Shown here piece by piece: positions 1 through 16,440 of a DNA stretch of 17,500 bases. Position numbers and translations under genes: made by a program. The notes beneath the pieces are model-generated. The model had not been told where the DNA came from, searched no databases, and was given only the letters and a program-made list of their open reading frames with translations. The DNA comes from Botryococcus braunii. Its lineage: Eukaryota > Chlorophyta > Trebouxiophyceae. How positions within the stretch are numbered: position 1 is the stretch's first letter; each line of letters begins with the position of its first letter. The stretch is taken from positions 132,211 through 149,710 of the forward strand of contig KV908407.1 in assembly GCA_002005505.1 (NCBI GenBank), read 5' to 3'.

Positions 1-167
1 GCATGCTATTGCGCCCATACATATACCAAGGGACACCACTGTGCTGATGCCCCAAAGCCCACTTCCCTTCACCTCGTGTGACATGCATTCATCAGAATCC
101 AAACAGCTTGCAACAAAAGTACATCTGAAGGAATCCTCGGGATTAAGGCCCTGGCAGTGGGGCGTAC

Positions 168-5567
<5,400 letters not shown>

Positions 5568-5760
5568 AGGGGGCCCTTATATGTGCTGGGTGTGACTCGG
5601 ACCAATTGGAAGCCCGCAGAAGAGTAGTTGTGCTGAGTCACCTCCTCAGGCAACTTCCCACAAGTTCCACCTCTTCTTCCCGCAGTGCTCGTTACTTGTT
5701 CTGATGTAACTCCTTGACCTTACAACTCGATCTGCCGGAAAGGGTCCCAAGCAGATTGCA
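5568..5760 (-). promoter_or_regulatory. Possible promoter or 5' region of the STAT-like gene
   Basis: Upstream of the ATG lie ATATAAG (5582-5576) and a palindromic CCAATTGG (5602-5609), which resemble a TATA box and a CCAAT box. The TATA-like word is only 9 bases from the ATG at 5567, too close if both are used as drawn. The motifs are short and could be chance. Confidence 0.2.
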
Positions 5761-5767
5761 AAAATCA

Positions 5768-7560
5768 TAAACTTAGGGGATACACCGCTACCTCCCGCCT
5801 CAGCAACGAGCCAGATGCTGGGTTCAGCTGCCCCTCATTCTTGCCCAAAAGTAGGTCTTGGCACCAGTCCAGCTTCTGCCGGCAAGGCGTTCTGCAACGC
5901 AGTCCCCAGTTATGTTTGCCAATCTTGAAGTTTCCCCTCCATGCGGGAGTGCCCAAGTTCAGCTAGCGACGAGCGATGAAAGCTTGGCCAGGTATAGACG
6001 TAGGCCAACCTGCGGCGTGGCACCACTCAAAAGCTTGCAATCCGGAAGTGTAGGGGGCGTCAAAGCTGGTACACCATGCGTTTCAGCCCGTCCGCTGAAA
6101 GCGCCAGGATCTGCAAATAGGTTGAAAGCGGCTGTAATCGCACTTCCAAATACAATATGGAATGCTCACCTTCACCAGCAGGTGGGTAGCAGTGGTAAAG
6201 AGGTGCAGCCTGGCCTCTACAATTTTAGCTTAGAAACCAAGGAGGTGCTGTTCCAATGCCATTCTTCCTGGGCAGCCCATGTGCTTGTCTCCACTGCCCA
6301 GAATCCCTCAGGATAAGCGGCATGTCTGAAACTCCACAATCCGTCTTCTTGGCGGACATATATGTAGAGGATTACTTTGTTCTCTCAAGCCCGCCACTTT
6401 TTGTAATGGTCCTGCCCAACACTTGGACATGATGATGTCAAGCTGCCCTTGGACATAAGCTGCTTGACTGGCCGACCTATGTCTTGAAGCCTGTGGCAGA
6501 AAGGTCGGCCAAACTCCTCTGCTTCTGCCCTGAAAAACACTGCATCCCCAGCCTACAGCCCCTCTCAAAATCTTTATCGATGCAGTAACTGTATCAACAA
6601 CATCAGCAGGCACTCAGTCGTGCTTCACAGTCAACACAGTCCAAACTTGGTTCAGAATCACATGCAGAAGCACACCTTCCACCTGGAGCATGTTGCATGC
6701 TCAGCCAATCCACAATTGTACCACCTCAGACAGAACCCACTGATGCTAATCGCCAGTTATGTGGCTTGCTTATCGCCACTGTCATGCTACTAATTGCCCC
6801 ACGCAAGAAGATTGTTGACTCACCCAACCCACCGCACCTGCCTTTAACATGGAAAACCCCGGCACTGCAGCACTTGGAAAGAGCTACCACGCCCATAGAA
6901 CATCTGCTGTAGTCAAAGAACAGTTTCCCTACCAATATGAAAACCTGAACGGGCTTTTGAGTGGTTAGGTTCGCTACCGCCCCAGTTCAACCTCTCCAGC
7001 ATGCCCCATCAATCCCACACGATGAGATTTTTTCTCTTGAATCACCAAAGCATACACACTACCCAACCACTCTGCAACTAGCTGCCTAAATGCAGCGCCC
7101 GTGCCGGAACGCGTTGGCCGTGCCGGATCTTGTCCATCTTCCACGACACCCTTATGTCCTTGCGCCCCTTCTCCAAAGTCTCTGGTGTAAAAGTTGACAG
7201 AGAATCCGGCCCGTACAAGGATGATTGAGAATGAGGGACATGGCGGCCATAGTTAGAGCCGGCACCTTGCTGCGATTGGGTTCGAATCGAAGAGTTCTTT
7301 CATCTTCTAGCGCTCAACAACTATCCTATCAACGTAGAATGGCTCGCCAACTCAATAAAAGCTCGTGTGTTCAAACAACAACGAATCGCTAGGCATAGGG
7401 GCGCCCCGCCTACCGGTAGTTCAAAAGACAGCCCCCAACTTCACTCGTAAGGGGAGCATTCGACAGCTAACGATTATGATAACTGATGCTTTGGACAGTT
7501 CCTTCCACAAGATGACGTTAACAGGCCCTTGATGGGACCCCCGTGCCTCAAAGATCTTGT
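5768..7560. other. No convincing gene; scattered open frames
   Basis: Several 60-150-codon frames overlap on both strands. The longest plus frame (5858-6316) has no ATG start. On the minus strand, 6490-6376 has a good acceptor (CTTTCTGCCACAG|G) and 38 open codons, but no matching partner exon was found. A possible decayed reverse-transcriptase trace at 6310-6550 is discussed under findings. Around 7230-7290 there is a GGTTCGAATC word like a Pol III B box. Confidence 0.4.
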
Positions 7561-9330
7561 CTCCAAAGTTCAGTAACCAGGAGCCACTGTATGTGAAGGC
7601 CCCTGCAATTGCTAATCTAACAACTGGTGTTTACCGGGCAGGTCAGGTCAAATGTTCAATATCAGGCAGCGAAAAGGGGCAGGGACATGACCAGCAAAAC
7701 ACGGATAGCACTTCACTTTCACCATCAGTCAGCAAGACGGAAATGCCAGACACCACAAGAAGGCAATTAATGCTCGAACCTGCACCTTTAAAAAAAAGGC
7801 CATAAAAGGATTTGCTTTATTTGGGACCACGGCACAAGCCAGTGGGGGAGAGAGTTGACACCTCCACGCCAAATTATTTGATCCCCAGTAAAAAGGAAAC
7901 ATCATGAAGGCGTCAATACCAGCAAGGGACGGGATTCGTAGGCTGACCAAGGATCGGACTAGAAGACTAACACACTTGTTGAGATGGGCTGCCGGGCCGG
8001 GTGGCAACTGGACGGAGCATCACCTTTGGATTAGCACGAGGCCGACAAATCAACCTGCAACTCCAGAGAAAGACGATAGATGCAGCACTTGCCCTTCAGA
8101 AGTGAACTTCATGGTGCACGGGCCCTGTGAAAAGGAAGTTCACACGCGTACTGCCGGCTGTAAAGGCGGTAACCTCTGTCGTTGGAAACACCCGCTACAC
8201 CCTCTTTTGCCGAGCCAATTTCAGAAACTTCGAGGTTGAACGCAAAGCTCACAAAGGCTTTTGAACAACGTCTTGTCCTTCCCACATCCAGACCGCGGCA
8301 TTTAGCTGTTAAGAGAGCTCGCCAAGCTACGCGCAATCATTTCGATCATGTGACCAATTCTCCGTCGAAGGCCGCACGTGGTTTCCCTCTAAACGGGTGT
8401 AAGATTACCAACTGTCGGTACAATCAGTTGCAGGTTCGACCCATTCGAGGCAATCCGCTTGTTCCAGGCCGGACGATGCTTTTCTCACCAAAGCGTTGGC
8501 GAGCAGATGCTATGTTAGATGGTGTCCAGTTGCTCTACCCCAGCTTCCGGGGGTCCTGGTCTCTGGTCGAGGAAGCTGCCAAGAAAACCAGGAAGGGAGA
8601 AAGGAAGGGTTGCCTCCAGCACTAGCCAGCTTTCAATGCCGGATGAGCCACCCACTCCCTTGTTCAGAAAGCTGTCGCTCTATGCCACAGTCCCACCTGA
8701 ACATTGCGAACAGGGCAAGTCCCGAGGTCTAGAAGGCTGTCCTTGCACGATGCATTGGTATCACGCACAATACAGTACGTGGCACCAGTGTTATGGTGCA
8801 AAAACAGCCTTCAGCAACCATGCAAACCCTGCATGTTAAAGAACGGCCTTTAGCAAACCCTGCACAAAGGCCCCTGGCCAACCCTTAGCCGCCAGTTCAA
8901 TGCCTCCTCCTTGACAAATGTAAAATTCGTCTCCTGGGCATGGGGTCTTGAATGGTGATTGTATGATCTGCCTGGTGGCACATCGGAATACACGGCGTTG
9001 TTCTACATATGTACAGATGAAAGGTGAAGCATATATGTATATGTTCATAAGCATATATGTATGTGTTTTGGTATGTACCATAACACAATTGTACACCTGC
9101 TTAGATGAGAAGCAAAAGAATATCCTAACAGTGTTGTACACATGCCCCCAACGTTCGCGGATCTGCGTGTTCAATACTTTGACCCTTAAGTGCTGATATC
9201 CGGATCCGGTCACATCCAGAAACGAGGTTTTCCGCATGCCATCGCATGCCATCGCTCACGTAATACGGCAACGCGACACGGCGGATATGGACTAGATCTA
9301 CTCCAATCCGTTTCTCTATGTTGTTCAACT
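7560..9330. other. No recognised gene; two adjacent plus frames of unknown status
   Basis: A plus frame starts at an ATG at 7904 and runs 111 codons to 8239, with four Cys in its second half. A second plus frame (about 8173-8625, about 150 codons, no ATG) overlaps its end. Neither resembles a family I know, and the minus strand is equally open around 8109-8336. The sequence around 9010-9075 is ATATGTATA-rich. Confidence 0.3.
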
Positions 9331-10426
9331 GATTTGTTCACACGTTTCTGATTTTTTTGATGTCCTTCAAATGGCATCTTTTCCGACCTGAACTCACAAC
9401 CGCTTGGAGCAAAGTTCGACTACTGCAAAAGGGCTCCTATGCGTTATAATGCATAGGATAAGATTAATTAATCCTTGTGGTTCCAAGTTCCAGAACATTT
9501 TTTCCAACTTGTGTGCCGGGGTGAACAGCAAAACAGGCCGCGTGTTACAACTCAAAATTGGTCAGCCAAGGAAATGAAAGAGTTGTCCTGGTAGTTCAAC
9601 ATTCGTTGTGCACAACCACAAAGCAGGACACCACTTGTGCACACATAAACACTCACTAGCGGAAACGCATCATCATGCCATTAACTGCTGCGCCATTTGG
9701 CCCAGCAGAACAAGGCCATGCTTCCCAAGACGTATAGCACTTTGGTACAGCCAAAGAAACCCAAGACGCAATGCCTTCCGGAACATTGGTGCATGTTGCA
9801 CAGCCCGTTCGACTAATATTAAATATATTTAGAATCAAAAGTCAAGCGTATCCTTACCGCAACCCATGTATCCTACATATTTGATTCATTGACATCAGAC
9901 TGGTTCCACATGTCACAGCGGCTCCACAGGGATTGCAGCCCGAGATCTTTCGATGTTCAAAGACTTGCCGCAACATCCGTGACCCCGAACTTGTTCAGAC
10001 ATCATGAGCATATCTACAGACGGGACACAGAGTCACATGGAACGGATGAGTGAAGCTCTGAAATTGCGGTGGAGTGGGAGACACCAAGGCATTCAACCTC
10101 TGCTGTGCCTTCTTTGCGCCTTGACCCATCTTGGCGGACACGGATAGTCACGAATTGTGAGTCTGATAATGAGTTGTTTCATCAGCACACATCGAACCCA
10201 CGTGGTATGACGCCCACTGATACATATTGAAAGCTGCGGATATGCTTCAATTATTATGTTATGCGCAACGTCTGGTACTCACATTGCAGTGTCCTTCCAA
10301 ATCACTGTTCCCTTTAAATCAGGTCAAGGAAAGCAAAACAGGTCGAGGCAAGGTCGCACAACACGGTCCAGATTGGGAGGGCGGCTGTGTATGGATGTCT
10401 GGCTTGAGCATTCCCTACAGGAGGGT
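9331..10426. other. Gene-free stretch with small palindromes
   Basis: No frame here looks coding. A 7-bp hairpin (9436-9442 with 9451-9457) is followed by the 12-bp palindrome GATTAATTAATC at 9462-9473. Confidence 0.4.
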
Positions 10427-10497
10427 GAACTACGTCAGGCATGATTTTCACTACCTTACAACGTGCAAGGTAATGAAAATCATGCCTGACGTAGTTC
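10427..10497. repeat. Near-perfect 31-bp inverted repeat with 9-base loop
   Basis: The arms 10427-10457 and 10467-10497 are reverse complements apart from one position (10451/10473). That pair is C/A in a plus transcript and a G-U wobble in a minus transcript. Weaker pairing continues outward for about 15 bases. It could be a hairpin RNA precursor, a foldback element core or a protein-bound site; the sequence alone does not decide. Confidence 0.9.
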
Positions 10498-11239
10498 ATT
10501 CACTGTCCTATAGTTGCAAGCGTGCATTTCACCAGTGAAGTTCACTGGGCAAGACACAAGCCGCGCTCCTATCTGCCCAATTTTCATCCAAGCAGCGCTC
10601 CGTCGCAACCTTCCCGCTCGATCTACGCACTCCTCAAACCGCGTCGATTGGTTTCACGACCCATGAAAAACCTAGTGAAGTTTATTACTAATTCTACGCG
10701 CAGGGCGTTGGAGAGCCACAACACCCTAGAAGGGTCCATTTTAGCAGAATTCAAATGCGCCGACTAGCACAGCGCGCTGGCTCTTGGTTGGTGCTCGGTC
10801 TCCACAATCCAATACGCTGAGCAATGGCGTACGTTCAGAGGCCCCGGGGCTCGATTGAAAACCGCGTTAGGTGAGTATGTTCCGGCTGTACTCTCACGGC
10901 AGTCGGGATGTATCCAAGCCACGCGACTGCGGTGCACCTTCGCTGGGACCTTTGCAACAGATTTTCCACACATGTTTAGGGTTGGGTGTCCCAACTTGAG
11001 ACGTAGATGTTATTAATGCTGTCATAGTTTGAAAGGTTTATCAAGGACATAATTATAACCGTTCACGACAACACATTTTAAACCAACTCTATCCCAACGC
11101 GGAAAACCTAACTCTTTCAGGGTTTTCCATTGCGGAATTGCTCTTAATAACCTGTATTAAGTGACAAGTCCACTTTGACACGCACACCGTTCCGAATGAA
11201 TCCCCCCGTGCCCTTGACCCAAACACACCAACGACCATT

Positions 11240-11325
11240 GGCGAGCGACACGAAATTGGAGGGGGGAGGAAGTAAAAAAGGGGGGGGACAAAACGGCAGG
11301 GGGCGGGGAGGGAGGTTTTGAAGAA
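11240..11325 (+). repeat. G-rich tract with quadruplex potential
   Basis: G-runs of 3-9 are separated by A-rich spacers, ending in three closely spaced runs (GGGGGCGGGGAGGGAGG) that can form a quadruplex on the plus strand. Confidence 0.7.
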
Positions 11326-11399
11326 GTCGGGGAAAGAAGAGAGAATATCTTTTGCCACTGACAATAAGTCTGTCAACTTTTTGTTTGCACGTTGTAAAT

Positions 11400-12084
11400 T
11401 ATATGTTATAAACCATATGCCACGCAGGGAATCTATTTGGCCTAACGAGAAAGGGGTCTGGATCTCACCTCAATTGGATCTTATATGAAACTATGACTGA
11501 AACAGTGCTGCTTTTGTGAGACTTACTTTAGGAATGTATTTGAGTTTCTTGTAATTCACACTTCAAAACACTGCTTACCCCGTGAAAGCCAGGGACGGCG
11601 CGCAAAAATGAAAATGTAATTATTCAATCAAACATACTGAGTGCTGTAGGTGGAGGATATGTGCTATACAGCAGTAGTGACCTGCACTGAGGAGATAGCG
11701 GCCACATGGTGCACGAGGTGCACCAGGGTCCTCTCAGTCCTCATCACCCGTACGGTCATAAGTTATGACTCATATCCACAGGGTGTAGGTGGCTGTTTTA
11801 CTCTTACATCAGGGCAATGAATTGTCATTGGACTATCGTAAGTTTTCGAGTTTGCCAACTCCAAACACCCTCGAGGAGCTCCCTTTCATCCCAGTCAGTC
11901 CCGAGATGTCTCCTGAACTCTCGCAGAAAATTCAATCATGATCAGGCCATAGCTAATCAGGCAAGCTGCCCAGTCGCTCTCGATATCGCAGAAACGCATC
12001 TTTTGCAAAGTCATGGTCCACACAGCCTTACTAATGCCAGTACAACGTGGTACCACTGACAGAAATCCGTGACGTGGCCTATGC
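11400..12084. other. No gene or repeat recognised
   Basis: Only short frames, with no domain-like peptide and no paired splice signals that extend one. Confidence 0.4.
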
Positions 12085-12114
12085 ATAATGTTGAGCTGCG
12101 CAGCTCAACATTAT
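12085..12114. repeat. Perfect 30-bp palindrome
   Basis: ATAATGTTGAGCTGC at 12085-12099 is followed directly by its exact reverse complement at 12100-12114. There is no spacer, so it can extrude as a cruciform or bind a dimeric protein. Confidence 0.95.
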
Positions 12115-12144
12115 AATACTCTGATAGTATAACGACCAATACTG

Positions 12145-12171
12145 ACATATACTAGCACTGATAGTATATGT
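12145..12171. repeat. Inverted repeat ACATATACT / AGTATATGT
   Basis: Two exact 9-base arms (12145-12153 and 12163-12171) flank a 9-base spacer. A smaller ATACT/AGTAT pair lies just upstream at about 12116-12130, so inverted repeats cluster here. Confidence 0.75.
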
Positions 12172-12198
12172 ATGTAATATGTATCCCCTTGCTCCCAC

Positions 12199-12347
12199 TT
12201 AGGAGCTCTGTGAGAGCCTCTCCAATTCATGAGCCTCTAGTGGCTGGATGATGGCAGTTTTTTCTCCTTGAGAGAGGCCTCTTGGCAGGCTTCTAAGCAC
12301 CGGAGCCCGTCCTTTGCCCTCGTGAGAGCTCATCATTCCCACAGTAG
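12199..12347 (-). CDS. Possible terminal coding exon, unknown protein
   Basis: The acceptor TCTTAATTTAG|CT at 12349-12348 precedes 48 codons and a TAA. The peptide begins TVGMMSSHEGKGRAP and ends EAHELERLSQSS, a plausible charged C-terminus. No upstream exon was found, and a 41-bp tandem duplication lies just upstream. It could equally be chance. Confidence 0.22.
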
Positions 12348-12362
12348 CTAAATTAAGATCAC

Positions 12363-12442
12363 GAGCAGACCTTATTGCGCTGAGTTTCACGCGCCTGCGA
12401 GCAGAGCAGACCTTACTGTGCAGATTTTCACGCGCGGGCGCT
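12363..12442. repeat. Diverged 41-bp tandem duplication
   Basis: GAGCAGACCTTA-TG-GC-followed by TTTCACGCGC occurs at 12363 and again at 12404 with a few substitutions. Confidence 0.7.
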
Positions 12443-13020
12443 CCAAGCATCCCACAACTACAGAGCAGCCTGTGCGAGAAAATGTTAAGACTTAAACAAG
12501 TCTTATAACGTACATCAGACAAGCTTGTTCTACAGCAGTAGTGCCGGGTCTTGCACACTTTACTCCTTTTCTAGTAGCCACGATACCCAACAATCCCACA
12601 GCCCTCGACGCCTCTTGCGGAAAAGAAATAGATGCGATGTACTATACATTAATTTTAATGAAATGACCATATGGTGTATGTGAAGAATTCAAGGACAACA
12701 ACACATTCCTTCACATCTTCCTGTGCAATCGTACGATACCGCTTCATGCCACTGCATATGATGATATTTGCATACTATCAATGGCCTAGGTCAATAGCCC
12801 TGGAGCCGCTAATGAGAGCACCCACCAACCCCACACAATTGTGTTTGCACAACTGAAACTGGCTTGTGACGCTAATGCCTCACACCCTCGCTGTACCTGC
12901 GTGCCTTGCAGACACATGCATTTAGAATTAAGAGTGAAGCCTAGTCTAACCGCATAACCAAAATTCCATGCATTTGCACGCAAGACGGTGCTTGCGCCAA
13001 GACGGCGTTTCCTGTTAGGA

Positions 13021-13320
13021 TCAACGTTGAAGCAAATGCTCTTCTGTTAACAGACGAGCAATCACCTCAGGGCAGGCCATGCATGCCATCGCACTAGCAT
13101 TCCTAGCCCTGCAGCCCAACGAGAACGTCCAGTTCCGGCACCAGTTCTGACTGTTCTCGTGCTTGAAGAAGCTTTGATGAATATGCCAGCTGTGCTGCCT
13201 GCATGCAGGTACATTGTTTACCGGTGGCGAAAATCTTTTAAGCGTTGAGCAGTTCCTGGCACAACGGAAGCACGTATATTCCTGGCATACATGTGAAAGC
13301 ACCCACGTTTCAAGCCCCAA
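13021..13320 (-). other. Cys-rich open frame of uncertain status (~99 codons, no ATG)
   Basis: Open from about 13320 to a TGA at 13021. It holds about ten cysteines, including CFRCARNC, and ends VIARLLTEEHLLQR. No family recognised and no supporting splice or start signal; perhaps a decayed exon. Confidence 0.15.
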
Positions 13321-13585
13321 ATCGGCAAACAGGCCTGTTTGGCTAACATGTGTACCGCTTCATACCACTCCTGGTCATGGTCTAAATCTTGTCCAATCCG
13401 CTAGGAACCGCTAATGCTGATTCTCAACCCTTTCTGCCATGTTTAGTCTTATCACGAACTTGCCGAATTCAGTTGAATCTGTACAAAGCCGTTGGTGCAT
13501 TCTGCTTTTCGCAAGTATCAACAAGGTTCAAGTTCGCATCCGTACCGGTACAGAGGTGAACCTTCAAAGCTTTCACTACCTTGTT

Positions 13586-13636
13586 TCGCCATCTTCTTGA
13601 TGATCGTCGACAGGCAATGCATCAAGAAGATGGCGA
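13586..13636. repeat. Perfect 17-bp inverted repeat with 17-base loop
   Basis: The arms 13586-13602 and 13620-13636 are exact reverse complements around CGCCATCTTCTTGATG. Confidence 0.9.
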
Positions 13637-13910
13637 GATTAATGTGACCACGCATGCGCGATCTGATGTGGCTAAAAACAGATGCCCACCGGTTTTAGCA
13701 GTCGCCTTTGGTGAGACACGTCAACTCAAAACGCGTGCAAGCTCGTGAACTACTTCAGCACTGACTTGTATCCATATGGTAGGATGGCTCTGGCCAGAAG
13801 ACGCCCGCAGATCAGTAGATGGACCAATTGAATCGGGTGTTATTACTTGCGCAAGTTATTAGCACTCGCTATGTAGGCTAGAGAGCTAGTATCTCTATAG
13901 AGTCAATTGA

Positions 13911-13968
13911 TCCAGCTCCTGATCACGCCTGCAGAATTGGTTCAGCTCCTGACCATGCATGCAGAATG
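13911..13968. repeat. Short tandem duplication, ~31-bp period
   Basis: CAGCTCCTGA followed after a few bases by GCAGAAT occurs twice in succession with small differences. Confidence 0.6.
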
Positions 13969-14262
13969 CACGAGAAAGCCATAAACACCCATACCGCGAA
14001 TCAAATGCCGTGGCCAGGACATGTGCTGTATAGCAGAATCTGAGGCTATCATAACCGCACCGCACTAAATGCATTCCAGAAGTTGGGGAGTACTCTACTG
14101 GTAGACGTTGAGAGGATCTGTCAATAAGAATAGGACAGGGCATAGATATATATAGGGTCCAGGACGTCGTGTTCAACGGTACATACACGTGTCTGTACAT
14201 GGTGCATCAGAACACTAGAATGTCGAGCTTATCATTATGCTAATTATTAAAAAAATGGTCAG

Positions 14263-14281
14263 GAATCACGAGTCGTGATTC
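14263..14281. repeat. 19-bp perfect palindrome GAATCACGA-g-TCGTGATTC
   Basis: Nine-base arms flank a single central base, sized like a binding site for a dimeric factor. Confidence 0.8.
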
Positions 14282-14714
14282 ACGACATATGCATTATCTG
14301 GCGTGGGGCCACTCAGGGCAACATCGACCCCTGTCAACTTTTGCAGTTGTAACTTTGAAACTTCACTGAGGAGAAGCGCGTATAAGGAAAGGCGCTCATT
14401 CTTACGACACGGACTGCTCTTTTTGTACTGCATAAACCCGAGGGCCTCGTAATTTAATGAGTAATAACCCTAACTACGGCCTTCAAAGTTGGAGCCCGAG
14501 GGCCTCATGATGATTTCATCAGCACGCCATGAAGGATATATACGCAAAGCATACATCGCCATCAAGGATATACAAGCAAAGCCCAAAACCGGGCCCCTGA
14601 CTCTGTTGCAGCATCCCCAGGACAAAACACACACGCTTCGGCTCCGGTATCACACTGGCCAAAAGAAAGCAGACTTATACTCAATTACTCATTTGCAAAC
14701 GCTTTGAGTATTTG

Positions 14715-15008
14715 TTAACGTGTACATACTGCACTGTAGTTAAGTGTTATCCAGCTAGAAAGGAAAGAAACAAAAGAAACCCCCACAACTGGCTCCCCAC
14801 TTGACCTCTCAATGCATTTCGGCCTGGCTTGAAAAAACACCCTGACCCGGCCCTCCCCCCCGGTTTCCCTTCCCGGGGTTAAGGGCCAGTAATGCATATC
14901 ACACAGGCGAAGGGGAACCCGTGTGGCTCTTTCGACCATTGATGTAAATAGGTCACTGTCAACTTGGTGATCACAGTTTGCCTCATAATTTCTGTCGAGG
15001 GCAGTCAT
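14715..15008 (-). CDS. Unrecognised ATG-started frame, 97 codons
   Basis: The ATG at 15008-15006 opens a frame starting MTALDRNYEANCDHQVDSDL, which looks protein-like for about the first 45 residues. After a proline/glycine/arginine stretch it becomes less convincing and stops at 14715. It may be a first exon with an unrecognised donor (a GTCAGG lies in the GC-rich part), a decayed gene or chance. No family match recalled. Confidence 0.25.
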   Translation of the reverse strand: MTALDRNYEANCDHQVDSDLFTSMVERATRVPLRLCDMHYWPLTPGRETGGEGRVRVFFQARPKCIERSSGEPVVGVSFVSFLSSWITLNYSAVCTR

Positions 15009-15164
15009 CCCTCACTTGAATTGGCACGCTTCGTTCAAAAGTGCGGAGGCCCTCCATAGCACAGTCCGCAGCCGAAAAAGTCGAAATGCTGTTTGACATG
15101 AGCAAGGCGTGTCTACCAGTCTTCTGACACCTGGGGGCCCCGACACTGTGGCTACACAGCATAC

Positions 15165-15548
15165 ATGTGTGTGAGTGCTTCTAAATTTTTCTGGACGAAG
15201 AGCGACGCTACAAACCTGAGCAATTCGTTGCGGGCTCATCCATGGGGGGCGCTGCATGACATGGCCGCAGGGCACAGTGCCATGTGGGCCTCAGAGCACC
15301 GTGCCGTACACAGCCGGAAAGCTGAAGCTCCCTGTACGCAGTCCTTACGCTTGAGGGATGCGTCAACCTGGGTCGCCACAGTCGCTTTCCCTCTCAGCCG
15401 ACGTGAGAGCCTCTTCCCTCTGGTTGACATGAGAGCACCTTACGTCTACTTTCTTGCACTTTCGGGAGGGCAGCGAGCGTGCCGACGCGGCAAAGAATGT
15501 ACTCGGACCTTCAGTAAAGGAGTTGCAGATGGGTTGCCGTTTTCTTGA
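15165..15548 (+). other. Unrecognised ATG-started frame, 127 codons
   Basis: An ATG-started frame on the plus strand with basic, Ser/Ala-rich composition and no motif. The opposite strand is also open. A frame of this length is not unexpected by chance in a window this size. Confidence 0.15.
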
Positions 15549-15577
15549 ACGGAAACATATTGCCTTATTGAGACCCT

Positions 15578-15650
15578 TGGGGAAGGGAGGGGGAGAGGGG
15601 AGGGGAAGGGGGGAGGGGGAGAGGGGAGGGGGGAGTGGGAGGGGGTTGGC
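15578..15650 (+). repeat. G-rich tract with strong quadruplex potential
   Basis: About 70 bases are almost only G with single A, T or GA spacers, giving more than ten runs of three or more Gs. It sits directly before the 30-bp minisatellite. Confidence 0.85.
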
Positions 15651-15671
15651 TCTGTAGGAGGTAGTGCTCTG

Positions 15672-16020
15672 TACATGGCCGTCCGGCACGCTGTATGGCA
15701 CATGTGCTGCACGTACATGGCAGTAACCCACATGTGCCGTACGTACATGGCCATACAGCACATTGGCTGCACGTACATGGCCTTATTGCACATGTGCCAT
15801 ACGTACACGGCCGCACAACACATGTGCTGCACGTACATCGCCTTACAGCACATGTGCCAATAGGTACACGGCCGCACAACACATGTGCCGTATGTACATG
15901 ACACACAGCACATGTGCGGATCCGGAATTCCGGAATGTACATGATCATAAAGTACATTCCGGAATGTACATGATCATAAAGCACATGTGCCGTACAGACA
16001 TGGCCATACAGCGCACGTGC
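15672..16020. repeat. 30-bp minisatellite with palindromic core, about 11 units
   Basis: The unit is close to TACATGGCCGCACAGCACAT then GTGCCGTACG. Starts at 15714, 15744, 15774, 15804 and 15834 are exactly 30 apart, then 15865 and 15895. Each unit holds the palindrome GCACATGTGC. From 15920 the array changes to two longer units built on ATTCCGGAAT-GTACATGATCATAAAG. Because 30 is a multiple of three, all frames stay open, which explains the long Met/Cys/His/Thr frames here. Confidence 0.93.
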
Positions 16021-16261
16021 TACACTTATGCGGGCATATGGAGGCACGGATCCAAGGGGAAGGCGTCGCTATCCTTTACCGCCCACCAAAAAAAAACCCC
16101 CCGTCTCCGCTTCTCGACGCTGCTCAAGGCATTGCCTCCCACACGCTCCAGTTCCGTGCCTGCAGGCGCCGCGGGGCAAACTGCACAGCTCCCTGTGAGC
16201 ACCATTGCGTGGGAGACGAGTCTGGGGAGAGACTGCTTTTACAACCCCTGCCACAACCCCT

Positions 16262-16345
16262 CACCTACCATCCCTCCATCCTCACCTTACCCCCCATCCT
16301 CACCTTGCCCTCAATCCTCAGCTTGCCCTCATTTCTCCTTGCCAC
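16262..16345. repeat. Pyrimidine-rich ~18-bp repeat
   Basis: CATCCTCACCTTACCC-like units repeat four to five times with drift. Confidence 0.6.
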
Positions 16346-16440
16346 CCGCAGGCGGACGGCAAGGAGAGGGAAGGAGGAACGAGGAGTAGTAAAGCGGTGT
16401 GTCCCGTAAGAGCAGGTTCAATGAGAAGCGCATGCCGCCG

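Noticed and set aside
5858..6316. 152-codon plus-strand frame
   Set aside because: No ATG start, no recognisable motif, and the opposite strand is also open with better splice-like signals.
7233..7300. tRNA gene or tRNA-derived SINE suggested by GGCCATAGTTAGAGCC and GGTTCGAATC
   Set aside because: The A- and B-box-like words are too close together, the T-arm does not pair in canonical position, no acceptor stem was found, and no target-site duplication or tail was seen.
8836..9252. 138-codon minus frame
   Set aside because: No ATG-supported domain, and its centre is the low-complexity ATATGTATA stretch.
10974..10984. Telomere-like TTTAGGG
   Set aside because: A single copy, not an array.
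15363..16047. Met/Cys/Thr-rich frames on both strands
   Set aside because: The 30-bp period keeps all six frames open; no start context or conserved domain favours one.
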